Shown: positions 31,660 to 39,307 of the stretch, piece after piece
Position numbering within the stretch: position 1 is the first letter of the stretch
Layout of the letters: every line of letters starts with the position of its first letter
Source: Acidobacteriota bacterium
Lineage (GTDB): Bacteria > Actinomycetota > Acidimicrobiia > ATN3
DNA: 56,979 bases
Direction of reading: 5' to 3'
NCBI GenBank assembly: GCA_003577105.1
Contig: QEUQ01000010.1
Location: 1-56,979 of the forward strand
The notes under the pieces: generated by a model
Database searches by the model: none
What the model was told of the DNA's origin: nothing
The model's input: only the letters and a program-made list of their open reading frames with translations
Translations under genes and position numbers: made by a program

Positions 31660-32427
31660 ATGAAGGTGGTCATCCTTGCCGGAGGGCTGGGAACCAGGCT
31701 CTCGGAAGAAACCCACGCAATTCCGAAGCCAATGATCGAGGTAGGTGGGCGCCCGATCATCTGGCACATCATGAAGCATTACGCTCACCACGGATACAAC
31801 GAGTTTGTCGTTCCCGTCGGCTACCGAGGCGACGTCGTCAAGCGATTCTTCCTCGACTACTACACGGTCAACAGCGACTTCTCGGTCAGCCTCAACGACG
31901 GCTCGGTAACCGTCAAGGAGCGCCCCGTGGAGGACTGGACCGTCCACATCGCCGCAACCGGTCTGAACACCAACACCGGCGGACGACTCGGGCGGGTACG
32001 AGAGGATCTCGACGCCACCTTCATGGTCACCTATGGCGACGGAGTCTCGGACGTCGATATCAACGAGATTCTCAGCTTTCACAACGAACACGGCCGGCTC
32101 GTGACCATGCTCGCGGTGCGTCCTCCCGCAAGGTTTGGCGAGCTTGATTTCACCGAGGGCCCCGAGGTGCGCCTCGTGGAGAAGCCCCAGCTCGGAGCCG
32201 GGTGGATCAACGGCGGATTCATGGTCATGGAGCCTGAAGCCCTCGACGCGATCGAAGGTGACGACTCGAGTTTGGAGGTCGACGTTCTCGAGAAGCTATC
32301 GGCCGCGGGCCAGGTCTGCGCGATGCGCCACGAGGGGTTCTGGCAGTGCATGGACACCGCTCGCGACCTCCGCTTGCTCCGCGAGCTCTGGGACTCAGGG
32401 CACGCACCTTGGAAGTCGTGGACCTGA
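31660..32427 (+). CDS. rfbF: Glucose-1-phosphate cytidylyltransferase
   Basis: RfbF makes CDP-glucose, the precursor of CDP-3,6-dideoxyhexoses. The 255-residue protein has Ile-Leu-Ala-Gly-Gly-Leu-Gly-Thr-Arg-Leu-Ser-Glu-Glu-Thr at 5-18, then Pro-Lys-Pro-Met-Ile-Glu-Val-Gly-Gly. Ser-Glu-Glu-Thr after the nucleotide loop, Asp-Phe-Ser-Val and Asn-Thr-Gly-Gly-Arg are specific to RfbF. Thr-Tyr-Gly-Asp-Gly-Val-Ser-Asp carries the metal-binding Asp. No CDP-glucose dehydratase or later rfb gene is nearby, so it is an orphan in this window. ATG start with GGGGAAG upstream. Confidence 0.85.
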   Translation: MKVVILAGGLGTRLSEETHAIPKPMIEVGGRPIIWHIMKHYAHHGYNEFVVPVGYRGDVVKRFFLDYYTVNSDFSVSLNDGSVTVKERPVEDWTVHIAATGLNTNTGGRLGRVREDLDATFMVTYGDGVSDVDINEILSFHNEHGRLVTMLAVRPPARFGELDFTEGPEVRLVEKPQLGAGWINGGFMVMEPEALDAIEGDDSSLEVDVLEKLSAAGQVCAMRHEGFWQCMDTARDLRLLRELWDSGHAPWKSWT

Positions 32428-33944
32428 CAGAAGAAACACCCGAAAAAGAATCAGAGGCGGCCCCTACCGGCAAGATCCTCAGGAACATGGGCGTGCTTGT
32501 CATCGGGCAGGCTGCGACGGTTCCTCTGGTCTTCGCCACCTCTGTCTTACTCGTTCGCCACCTCGGAAGCGAGGGGTTCGGCGAGTACGCCTTCGTCTAC
32601 GCCTTTGTCGGGCTGTTCACATGGCTTGCCACTTTCGGCATGGAAAACATCGTGGTCAGGGAGGCCTCGAAGGATCCCGAGCAGGCGGGCGAGATTTGGG
32701 GCAGCGCGTTTGTCACTGCTGCTCTTGCCTCGCTAGCGGCCGCGGCCCTGGCAATTGGCGTAGCTCTCGTATCCGGATATTCATCAGGCAAGCTACTGGT
32801 CCTGGCCGGGATCGAAATCATTGCCTTGGCGACGCCTCGCCTAGTTCTGGTTGCGTTCCAGGTTCACCTACAGCAATGGAAAGGAGTCGCAACAAACTTT
32901 GGCCGCCAGGTCGCGTGGCTTGGGGCTGTGGTGCTACTCGTTCGCTCCGGTGCCAGCGTTGGTCAGCTTGTCTTCTGGCGAGTGGTGATTGCTGCGATCG
33001 AGACTGGAATCAACGTCTTTCTTGCCCGGAACCTGCTGGGCAGACCCCTCAAGTTCTCAAGGCCACGGTTTAGGTACCTCCTCGGGGAGGGCTGGCCGCT
33101 TGCTCTCACCTATCTGAGCATCGGCGTCTATCACAGAATCGACCGCGTACTGCTCGAGCGCTTCGTTGGGCCTTCCGAACTCGGCTACTACGCCGCAGGC
33201 GACAACATACTGACGTTTTTCACCGTCATACCTCTTGCGTTCATGATGTCGGTTTACCCAATCCTGTGTCGCAGGCTCGATCAACAACATGCGTTCGATC
33301 GAATTGCCCGGAGTTCCTATCGCCTCACTCTCTTCTGGATAGTTGGGGCCTGCGGCACGCTCTACGGGATCAGCTATCCAGTTGTTACGACTCTTTACGG
33401 CGACGAGTTTGCGTTCACAGCAAAGCTCATGAACATCTTGCTCTTGTCACAGGTCGCGTCTGCATACGGGGTTGTGATCTCCCAAGTAATGATCGCCAAG
33501 TCCCGACAACGGCTTATCACGGTGACGACCGTGGCCGGAGCAGTAATCAATGTGGGCGCGAACCTCTACGCGTTGCCCCGCTGGGGGGCCGTTGGCGCGG
33601 CATGGGTAACGGTCGGGAGCTATTGGACCGCTGGAATCCTGCTGTACCACGCATTCCCGAGCGCACGCCACGACAGCAAGATCGGGTTGGGTGTGCTTGC
33701 ACGAGTATCAGTAGTTGGTGCCGTGGCATTTGGAGTGCCTCACCTAGCTTTTGACGGCTACTTGGCTCCGGTAGCATCCGGAATGATGCTCTTCGTGGCC
33801 GGATCGCTGCTGGCGCGAATCGTCGGTAGGGGTGACATTGATCTTCTTAGGCGTGCAATCAAGCGGGAGATGCCGCCCGACGATCCGGCTGCGCTCGCCG
33901 AGGAAGAAACCTTGCTCGAAGTATCTAGATCAGAGACGACCTGA
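32418..33944 (+). CDS. Polysaccharide flippase, Wzx/MOP superfamily (second copy)
   Basis: This very hydrophobic protein of about 508 residues has 12-14 membrane segments. It contains the usual flippase N-terminal region Val-Arg-His-Leu-Gly-Ser-Glu-Gly-Phe-Gly-Glu-Tyr-Ala-Phe and a charged tail. The frame extends upstream inside rfbF, but GTG 32418 gives a natural start; CTG 32424, in a CTGA overlap with the rfbF stop, is also possible. It is distinct from the flippase at 10188, so the region probably serves two lipid-linked glycans. Confidence 0.78.
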   Translation: MDLTEETPEKESEAAPTGKILRNMGVLVIGQAATVPLVFATSVLLVRHLGSEGFGEYAFVYAFVGLFTWLATFGMENIVVREASKDPEQAGEIWGSAFVTAALASLAAAALAIGVALVSGYSSGKLLVLAGIEIIALATPRLVLVAFQVHLQQWKGVATNFGRQVAWLGAVVLLVRSGASVGQLVFWRVVIAAIETGINVFLARNLLGRPLKFSRPRFRYLLGEGWPLALTYLSIGVYHRIDRVLLERFVGPSELGYYAAGDNILTFFTVIPLAFMMSVYPILCRRLDQQHAFDRIARSSYRLTLFWIVGACGTLYGISYPVVTTLYGDEFAFTAKLMNILLLSQVASAYGVVISQVMIAKSRQRLITVTTVAGAVINVGANLYALPRWGAVGAAWVTVGSYWTAGILLYHAFPSARHDSKIGLGVLARVSVVGAVAFGVPHLAFDGYLAPVASGMMLFVAGSLLARIVGRGDIDLLRRAIKREMPPDDPAALAEEETLLEVSRSETT

Positions 33945-34805
33945 CGGCAAACAAAGCAAGTTGGTGTCCGCGTCGCGAGCGACCGCTACATCAGCTTTAG
34001 TTGGATGCGCGGGGCGAACAACACCCCAGCGAAACCGGCCCTTGTCAATGCGATACAGCTTGTATTGCTGCTCACAGAGAAACGCCTTCAGATCAGCAGT
34101 GTCATAACCAAAGCCAGCGTGGCCAAATGGCCACTCTTCGATAATCAGTACAGGCCGATCTCTCTGAATGGTCTCGACAGCGCCACGCAGCGCAAGCAGT
34201 TCAGCGCCCTGAATGTCCATTTTGATCAAGCCAACAGTCACGCCCGGATACCCTCGAAAATGCTCATCGAGAGTCACTTGATCGACGTCGATTCGGGAAT
34301 CAAGGTCGTCGTGAACCTGAACGAGAGATGAAAGCTCCGTAACCGATTCATGAAGATGGAGCTGCCCATGCCCGCTCGAATCCGATACTGCAGCCTGCAC
34401 TAGGGTCACGCTATCGAAGCCGTTGAGCTCTAAGCTTTCTCGCAAATCAGCAAGTGGACCAGGGTTGGGTTCGAAAGCGAAAACTCGGTGAGTCTTTGCT
34501 GCAATCAAGGAGTAGTACCCGCGATTAGCCCCGACATCCACAAAGCAGCTACTCGGCGAGATTTCCTTTAGTTGCCTCCTGAACACCGGGGTCACGTCGG
34601 GCTCAATACTCCCGAGATACCAGAAATCCGGTCTCTCTCCATCAGACAAGAGCATCTTGGCGCCCCCAGGCAGCTTTGCGTAGGCGGGTTCTGGAAGAGC
34701 TCCAAGCCTTGGGGCTGCAAGATGTACAAGGCGATGCTTCCCTCTTAGAAGCGGTAGCTCTCGAATCGCGAATTGAATGAGTGTCTTTGGGCTTCTCGAA
34801 GTCAA
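33930..34805 (-). CDS. FkbM family methyltransferase
   Basis: The 291-residue protein has the SAM-binding start Cys-Phe-Val-Asp-Val-Gly-Ala-Asn-Arg-Gly-Tyr-Tyr-Ser near residue 89 and Phe-Ala-Phe-Glu-Pro-Asn-Pro, then Ile-Lys-Met-Asp-Ile-Gln-Gly-Ala-Glu near residue 195. These are hallmarks of FkbM O-methyltransferases, often found in polysaccharide loci, where they methylate sugar hydroxyls. TTG start in a TTGA overlap with the glycosyltransferase gene. The gene converges with the flippase, overlapping it by 15 bases. The DNA here looks less GC-rich than the housekeeping blocks. Confidence 0.85.
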   Translation of the reverse strand: MTSRSPKTLIQFAIRELPLLRGKHRLVHLAAPRLGALPEPAYAKLPGGAKMLLSDGERPDFWYLGSIEPDVTPVFRRQLKEISPSSCFVDVGANRGYYSLIAAKTHRVFAFEPNPGPLADLRESLELNGFDSVTLVQAAVSDSSGHGQLHLHESVTELSSLVQVHDDLDSRIDVDQVTLDEHFRGYPGVTVGLIKMDIQGAELLALRGAVETIQRDRPVLIIEEWPFGHAGFGYDTADLKAFLCEQQYKLYRIDKGRFRWGVVRPAHPTKADVAVARDADTNLLCLPSGRL

Positions 34806-35935
34806 GACAGCTTCCTAGAGCGCACACGCGTACGCAGGTCTAACAGGCGCCGAGTCGCACCGGTCATTAGACCCACGCGCCTAGCGAGACCCTTGGCAGC
34901 CAAGTAGATTGCTGTTAGCTGGTTCCACCTCCTGCCTGAGAACTCGCCAGCAATTGCCAACTGCGGCTCCACCAGTCTGAGCGCGGCATATAGCCGCGCA
35001 TACTCGAGCTTCGCTTGCGATGTACTCAATCTTCGAATGGGGGCCATTCGATCCGGCCGGCTTGTGGCCACATCAATAACCCTTTCGCACCGATGCTGGT
35101 AGGTGTGATCGCTCAAGGCCGCCTCTTGTCCGACGCGCGCGATTTTCTCTCGCTCGTTCTCATGATCAAGGTAATAGCGGATCTTCTCGATCATCTCCGC
35201 GTCACTTGAGTACTCAACGAAGTGGACTCCGTCTTCAAAAAGATCGCTTTGCCCGTTCGCTACGCGCTCGGTAACAAGTAATGAGCCACTTGCCATACCC
35301 TCGAAAACGCGCATGTTGACCTCATCACCAACTGCACAATTGAAGACAATTCGTGACCGCGAGTACACCTCAGCAATCTCTTCTTTCGGATAAGACTTCG
35401 TGTAGTCGTTGGTGGAAAAGTGATCGGCTACTAGCTCGAGCTTGCGCAAACGCTCGGGATCTTGTCTTGCATTGCCTACAAAGCCAACGTCCCACTTCTT
35501 TTCGAATTCACGGCCGAGATGCAGCGCGCTATCGCAGGCAAGCGGCAGCCAGTGGACAGACGGGTGATCGAAGCGATCAAGATAATCGCGCTGGGCGACA
35601 AAGACATGGTCGAAGAAACGAGCCATCTCTTGCTCGAGTCGCAGGTTCTGATGCACGTCGATCAGGTAAGCGGCCGTTGGGGCCGCAATGCGGTCTAAGC
35701 CACGCGGAAAATACGGGAGTCCAGAATCTACAAACAGAACTAGATCGGGCACGTTAATCACGGAGACGTCTACGTCGATGCCGAATCCGGCTCTGTCCTC
35801 TCCTGAGGATATCCCATCACCGGAGACGAACGGTAACCCTACAAAGGCAACGGAATGCCCCATCTCCACGAGGGCTCTTTCAACATAGACGCCCGTGGTG
35901 TGTGGCAAGTATCCGTAGGCAACCGCGATGTCCAT
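34802..35935 (-). CDS. Glycosyltransferase, CgeB type
   Basis: The 377-residue protein has a variable N-terminal half and a C-terminal donor-binding domain of the spore-protein CgeB/GT1-like group: Arg-Val-Phe-Glu-Gly-Met-Ala-Ser-Gly-Ser-Leu-Leu-Val-Thr-Glu, Phe-Glu-Asp-Gly-Val-His-Phe, then an Arg-Val-Gly-Gln-Glu-Ala tail. It resembles the other CgeB-type gene at 48131. Its ATG overlaps the stop of the upstream methyltransferase (TGATG), and it ends in a TTGA overlap with the FkbM gene, so the three form one transcript. Sugar specificity unknown. Confidence 0.8.
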   Translation of the reverse strand: MDIAVAYGYLPHTTGVYVERALVEMGHSVAFVGLPFVSGDGISSGEDRAGFGIDVDVSVINVPDLVLFVDSGLPYFPRGLDRIAAPTAAYLIDVHQNLRLEQEMARFFDHVFVAQRDYLDRFDHPSVHWLPLACDSALHLGREFEKKWDVGFVGNARQDPERLRKLELVADHFSTNDYTKSYPKEEIAEVYSRSRIVFNCAVGDEVNMRVFEGMASGSLLVTERVANGQSDLFEDGVHFVEYSSDAEMIEKIRYYLDHENEREKIARVGQEAALSDHTYQHRCERVIDVATSRPDRMAPIRRLSTSQAKLEYARLYAALRLVEPQLAIAGEFSGRRWNQLTAIYLAAKGLARRVGLMTGATRRLLDLRTRVRSRKLS

Positions 35936-36642
35936 CAGCGGGCAGGAACTGCTTTGTACATGAGGTGAAACCCAAACAGTCCCGGAAATCGTGCCAGACC
36001 GACTTCATCAAGCTTCGACCACAGTTTCGGGGCTTTGCCTCGCAATCCGAGGCTAGGCACAGCACCTGAGACTCTCTGATCAGCGATCCGATAACCAGCT
36101 CCCTCAATCAACAGCCGGGCGGATCCAATGTCAAAAAATCGGAGGTGGGTTTGATCCATGATTCCGGTCTCCGAGTAGCGGAAACGGCCCCTCATGAACT
36201 CCCACCGCTGCTTGTAATGGACCGCATTTGGGAGGGCAACATAGATCGCGCCACCCTCTGCGACTAGAGGCCTAAGCGCGGCCAATAAACTGGCTGGCTC
36301 TTGGAGATGCTCTAGTACATGGCTTAGCAAGACCCCGTCGAAGGATTGATCTGCAAAGGGTAGGTGTGGCTGAGCGGCATCGGCGACTACTACTTGAAAT
36401 CCACCCCGACTGCACTCGACAGCTTCCTCCCAAGAGATGGTCATACCAGTCACAAGATGCCCGCGCGCCTTCATTGCGCGAAGATTCGAACCCGTGCCGG
36501 TACCAACATCGAGGATTCTCCGATGATCTGCCTCTACCATGCCGATCAGTTCCTGCAAGACCGGGCTGTCGTAGCAGCGCTCTCCTAGACGGAGTGATGC
36601 TGTGCCTCTGTCATCCAATTCTTCAGCCATTTCTCGAAGCAT
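35935..36642 (-). CDS. Class I SAM-dependent methyltransferase
   Basis: The 235-residue protein has Ile-Leu-Asp-Val-Gly-Thr-Gly-Thr-Gly-Ser-Asn (motif I, about residue 43), Phe-Ala-Asp-Gln-Ser-Phe-Asp-Gly-Val-Leu-Leu-Ser-His-Val-Leu-Glu-His (motif II, methyltransferase type 11) and Ala-Leu-Arg-Pro-Leu. It is the first gene of the minus-strand trio. It may methylate a sugar or a lipid-linked glycan end, as such genes often do in O-antigen loci, but the substrate is not visible. Confidence 0.82.
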   Translation of the reverse strand: MLREMAEELDDRGTASLRLGERCYDSPVLQELIGMVEADHRRILDVGTGTGSNLRAMKARGHLVTGMTISWEEAVECSRGGFQVVVADAAQPHLPFADQSFDGVLLSHVLEHLQEPASLLAALRPLVAEGGAIYVALPNAVHYKQRWEFMRGRFRYSETGIMDQTHLRFFDIGSARLLIEGAGYRIADQRVSGAVPSLGLRGKAPKLWSKLDEVGLARFPGLFGFHLMYKAVPAR

Positions 36643-36714
36643 AGTGGGCGCTTGCCATCAACACCCGCCAGCTAGAATCGCTCATCCATAACTCCTAGAC
36701 GAGTACATCGACGC

Positions 36715-37206
36715 GTGACCCACCCAAGAGACGAACACCCACGGCCAGTCAGGATCACCCTGCTCACGATAGGCATTGCAGGCGCCGCAGTTCGCCTTTG
36801 GTTCATCTTCGGTCTCCACTTCATGGAGGAAGACTCCCTCATAACACTCAGATACTCACAGAATCTCTGGCGAAGTGGAGCTCTCGTCTATAACACCGGA
36901 GAGCGCGTTATGGGCTTTACCTCGCCTCTCTGGACGCTGCTCATGTCATTACTCAAGCCCCCCGGCTGGGGAGCTGAGCAAATTCAGACCTTCCAACCCG
37001 GCTGGATCACCCTTCGCAGCTACGAAGTCCCCAAGAACCGTTTCTACGCTTCATCTGATCGGGCAATGTTTGCAACTCCCGCTCAGCGCGAATGGTTCGA
37101 GTCCAACTACACAGAGCAAGTCCGCTTTGGTGAGGGGGAGTTGGGCCTAGTAGTAATGCGGAAGAGGAGCGCCCCTACTCCCTGTACTCAGGATTCGCGC
37201 TCTTGA
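36715..37206 (+). pseudogene. Internally deleted AftB-like arabinosyltransferase
   Basis: The 163-residue reading frame joins two ends of a much longer protein. Residues 26-78 match residues 29-78 of the intact gene at 51904-53535 in motif order: Arg-Leu-Trp-x-Ile-Phe-Gly, Glu-Asp-Ser-Leu-Ile-Thr-Leu-Arg-Tyr, Gly-Glu-x-Val-Met-Gly-Phe-Thr-Ser-Pro-Leu-Trp. From residue 80 it matches the extreme C-terminus of that protein (Pro-Gly-Trp-Gly-Ala, Asn-x-Phe-Tyr-Ala-Ser), which begins near residue 464 there. About 380 residues (about 1.15 kb) are missing without frame loss, and the join lies near 36950. With one membrane helix left it cannot work as a GT-C enzyme. It lies beside dprE2, a fitting place for an arabinosyltransferase. 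Confidence 0.75.
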
Positions 37207-37958
37207 ACTTTTCTCCACAACCATAAGGGCAAGTGACGCATGACCAGCGACACCCACCGCAGGATTGACGGTGTCCATATCACAGCGTCCTTGCGTGCGA
37301 GGCCGCGAATGACCTCCCTGGCAACATCATCGGCAGTTGTCGAAAACGGCGCCTCTGGCATTCCGGCAGTCATCTTGGTATGCACGAACCCCGGCCTCAC
37401 CACGACAATGCGCACTCCTGTGCCCGCGAGGCTTTCAGCCAGACCTCGGCAAAAGAAATCGATACCCGCCTTGGATGACCCGTATACGTAGTTGGCGCGC
37501 CGCGGTCGGACTGCAGCTACTGATGAGAGAAGAACAATTACTCCATGCCCTTGGGCCTTCAAGCGCTGGCTCACCGCAAGCGACACGACTGCCGGGCCCA
37601 CGTAATTTGTCTCCATTACTGCTATAGCTTCGTTTGGTTCAGCCTCTGCTGCCGACGTGGAACCAAGGACTCCGGCCGACAACAACACGAGATCAAACTC
37701 GCCTCCCGCCACAAACGCTGCGTCAACAAGAGACTCCTGCCGCCGTCCATCTGCTACGTCCCACTCCATCGTCTCAACATCAGCTACTCCGGAATCACGG
37801 ATTTGGGCTTCCGCCGAAGCGAGAGATTCTCGACTCCGACCGGCGAGTACCACGCGCTCCAAGCCCTTCCCGGCCATGGCCTTCAGAACCGCTACTGCTA
37901 TCTCCGATGCACCCCCTATCGCTAGTACCGACTGGGGAATTCCGAACGCGTTCTCCAT
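37188..37958 (-). CDS. dprE2: Decaprenylphosphoryl-2-keto-ribose reductase (SDR)
   Basis: DprE2 reduces the 2-keto intermediate made by DprE1 to decaprenylphosphoryl-arabinose. The 256-residue short-chain dehydrogenase has Ile-Gly-Gly-Ala-Ser-Glu-Ile-Ala near residue 13, the DprE2-like variant of the Gly-x3-Gly-x-Gly loop. Leu-Leu-Ser-Ser-Val-Ala-Ala near 144 and Tyr-Gly-Ser-Ser-Lys near 159 supply the catalytic Ser/Tyr/Lys. Arg-Pro-Gly-Phe-Val-His-Thr-Lys-Met follows as in the family. It starts two bases after the dprE1 stop, which overlaps its AAGGAG ribosome site. It overlaps the 3' end of the AftB-like remnant on the other strand. Confidence 0.85.
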   Translation of the reverse strand: MENAFGIPQSVLAIGGASEIAVAVLKAMAGKGLERVVLAGRSRESLASAEAQIRDSGVADVETMEWDVADGRRQESLVDAAFVAGGEFDLVLLSAGVLGSTSAAEAEPNEAIAVMETNYVGPAVVSLAVSQRLKAQGHGVIVLLSSVAAVRPRRANYVYGSSKAGIDFFCRGLAESLAGTGVRIVVVRPGFVHTKMTAGMPEAPFSTTADDVAREVIRGLARKDAVIWTPSILRWVSLVMRHLPLWLWRKVQERES

Positions 37959-37960
37959 GC

Positions 37961-39307
37961 CTACTCCTTAATCCGAAGTCGCCGCGAGAGATCCGACCGA
38001 AACACACCTTCAGGGTCAACCCCTCCGGCAACCTCGCGCCATTCGCTCAACCGCGGATACATCGCCTCGACAAGCCCAGATGACATACGCGAATCCTTTG
38101 CCAGATAGACGCGCCCACCCACCTCGGCAACCCATTGGTCAAAGCGGTCAAGCATCTCTCCAAGTCCCTCATACGCAACGGGAAAGTCGAGTGCCAGCGT
38201 CCACCCCTCGATTGGGAACGAGAGCATCCCGCCACTCGACGGGCCCATCTGCTTCAGCACTGCCAGATACGAAGGCGATCGCACCTGTTCATCAAGGACC
38301 CTGCGAACAACATCCTCCGCTCCATAGGGCACAACAAACTGGTACTGGACAAATCCCGCTCGGCCGTAAAGCCGGTTCCAGTCAGCGACGACGTCGAGAG
38401 GGTGGAAGAAGGCCGGAAAAGCTTCGAGCTTCTCCCTCTCCCGCGAGGGACTGCGGCGATAGCGGAATTCGTTGAAAGCGCTAACTGCAATTGGCCTGAG
38501 CGCACCAGTCGGTACCAGATCTGGCGGCGCAAGCCTCGGTCCGCGCTCAAACTGGGATTCTCCGCGAGCGAGAGTGGCCTCTGGCAATTCAGACGCGTAG
38601 TTCGCTCGCTGGAGGACACCCCGCCCAAGCGACGCTGCGCGTGCGAAGCAATCGATCCATGCGACCGAGAACTTGTAACGCTCATCCCCTTCGCTCATGA
38701 GCGTCATCAGGCTCTCGAGGTCGCCAACACGGTCGGTATCCATAGAAACGAAGGGCGAACTGATCGCCTCCGTCTTGAGGGTCGCATCGACGATCGCTCC
38801 GGTAAGCCCCATGCCCCCTACGGTTGCATTGAAAAGCTGTGGTTCGCGCTCGCGTGACACATTGATCATTCCGCCCGGCGTCGCAAGGCGGAAGGACTCG
38901 ACGTACTCGCTGAAGGCACCGTCGACGTGATGGTTCTTACCATGCACATCAGCCGCGATTGCACCTCCAACCGAGACTTCCGCTGTACCAGGCAGGACTG
39001 GCAAGGTCGTGCCACGAGGAATGAGATGAGCGAGCAACCGGCGCAGAGATACCCCGGCCCCAGCCACAACCCCGCCGTCGGATAGCGAGTCAAGGCGCAG
39101 AGTCGAGATGACCGTCCCCCCCGCGTTGAGAGCTGCATCTCCGTAGCTACGCCCCATGCCCCTTGCTACAACCCCCCGAAGACCGGAGTCAGAGATCGCG
39201 GCCTCGACACCTGATGCAGTTAGCGGCTCAACCAAGTCAGCGGCCGTCCGCGTGGCGCGGCCCCAGCCGGCAAGAAGGACTGTGGCAGGCGCCTCTTCAG
39301 GCTGCAT
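37961..39307 (-). CDS. dprE1: Decaprenylphosphoryl-ribose 2'-oxidase (FAD)
   Basis: DprE1 oxidises decaprenylphosphoryl-ribose at C2'. The 448-residue protein has the FAD motif Gly-Arg-Ser-Tyr-Gly-Asp-Ala-Ala near 52-59, Leu-Pro-Gly-Thr near 104, and Val-Gly-Gly-Ala-Ile-Ala-Ala-Asp-Val-His-Gly-Lys-Asn-His near 112-125. At the C-terminus it has Pro-Ile-Glu-Gly-Trp-Thr-Leu-Ala372-Leu-Asp-Phe-Pro and Ala-Lys404-Asp-Ser-Arg. Lys404 aligns with catalytic Lys418 of the M. tuberculosis enzyme. Ala372 aligns with its Cys387, the residue attacked by benzothiazinones; the codon at 38192-38194 reads GCA. It overlaps ubiA upstream by 11 bases. Confidence 0.88.
   Translation of the reverse strand: MQPEEAPATVLLAGWGRATRTAADLVEPLTASGVEAAISDSGLRGVVARGMGRSYGDAALNAGGTVISTLRLDSLSDGGVVAGAGVSLRRLLAHLIPRGTTLPVLPGTAEVSVGGAIAADVHGKNHHVDGAFSEYVESFRLATPGGMINVSREREPQLFNATVGGMGLTGAIVDATLKTEAISSPFVSMDTDRVGDLESLMTLMSEGDERYKFSVAWIDCFARAASLGRGVLQRANYASELPEATLARGESQFERGPRLAPPDLVPTGALRPIAVSAFNEFRYRRSPSREREKLEAFPAFFHPLDVVADWNRLYGRAGFVQYQFVVPYGAEDVVRRVLDEQVRSPSYLAVLKQMGPSSGGMLSFPIEGWTLALDFPVAYEGLGEMLDRFDQWVAEVGGRVYLAKDSRMSSGLVEAMYPRLSEWREVAGGVDPEGVFRSDLSRRLRIKE

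Noticed and set aside
37634-38083. 149-residue plus-strand ORF
   Set aside because: Opposite dprE2/dprE1; Pro/Arg/Ser-rich translation without any family motif.
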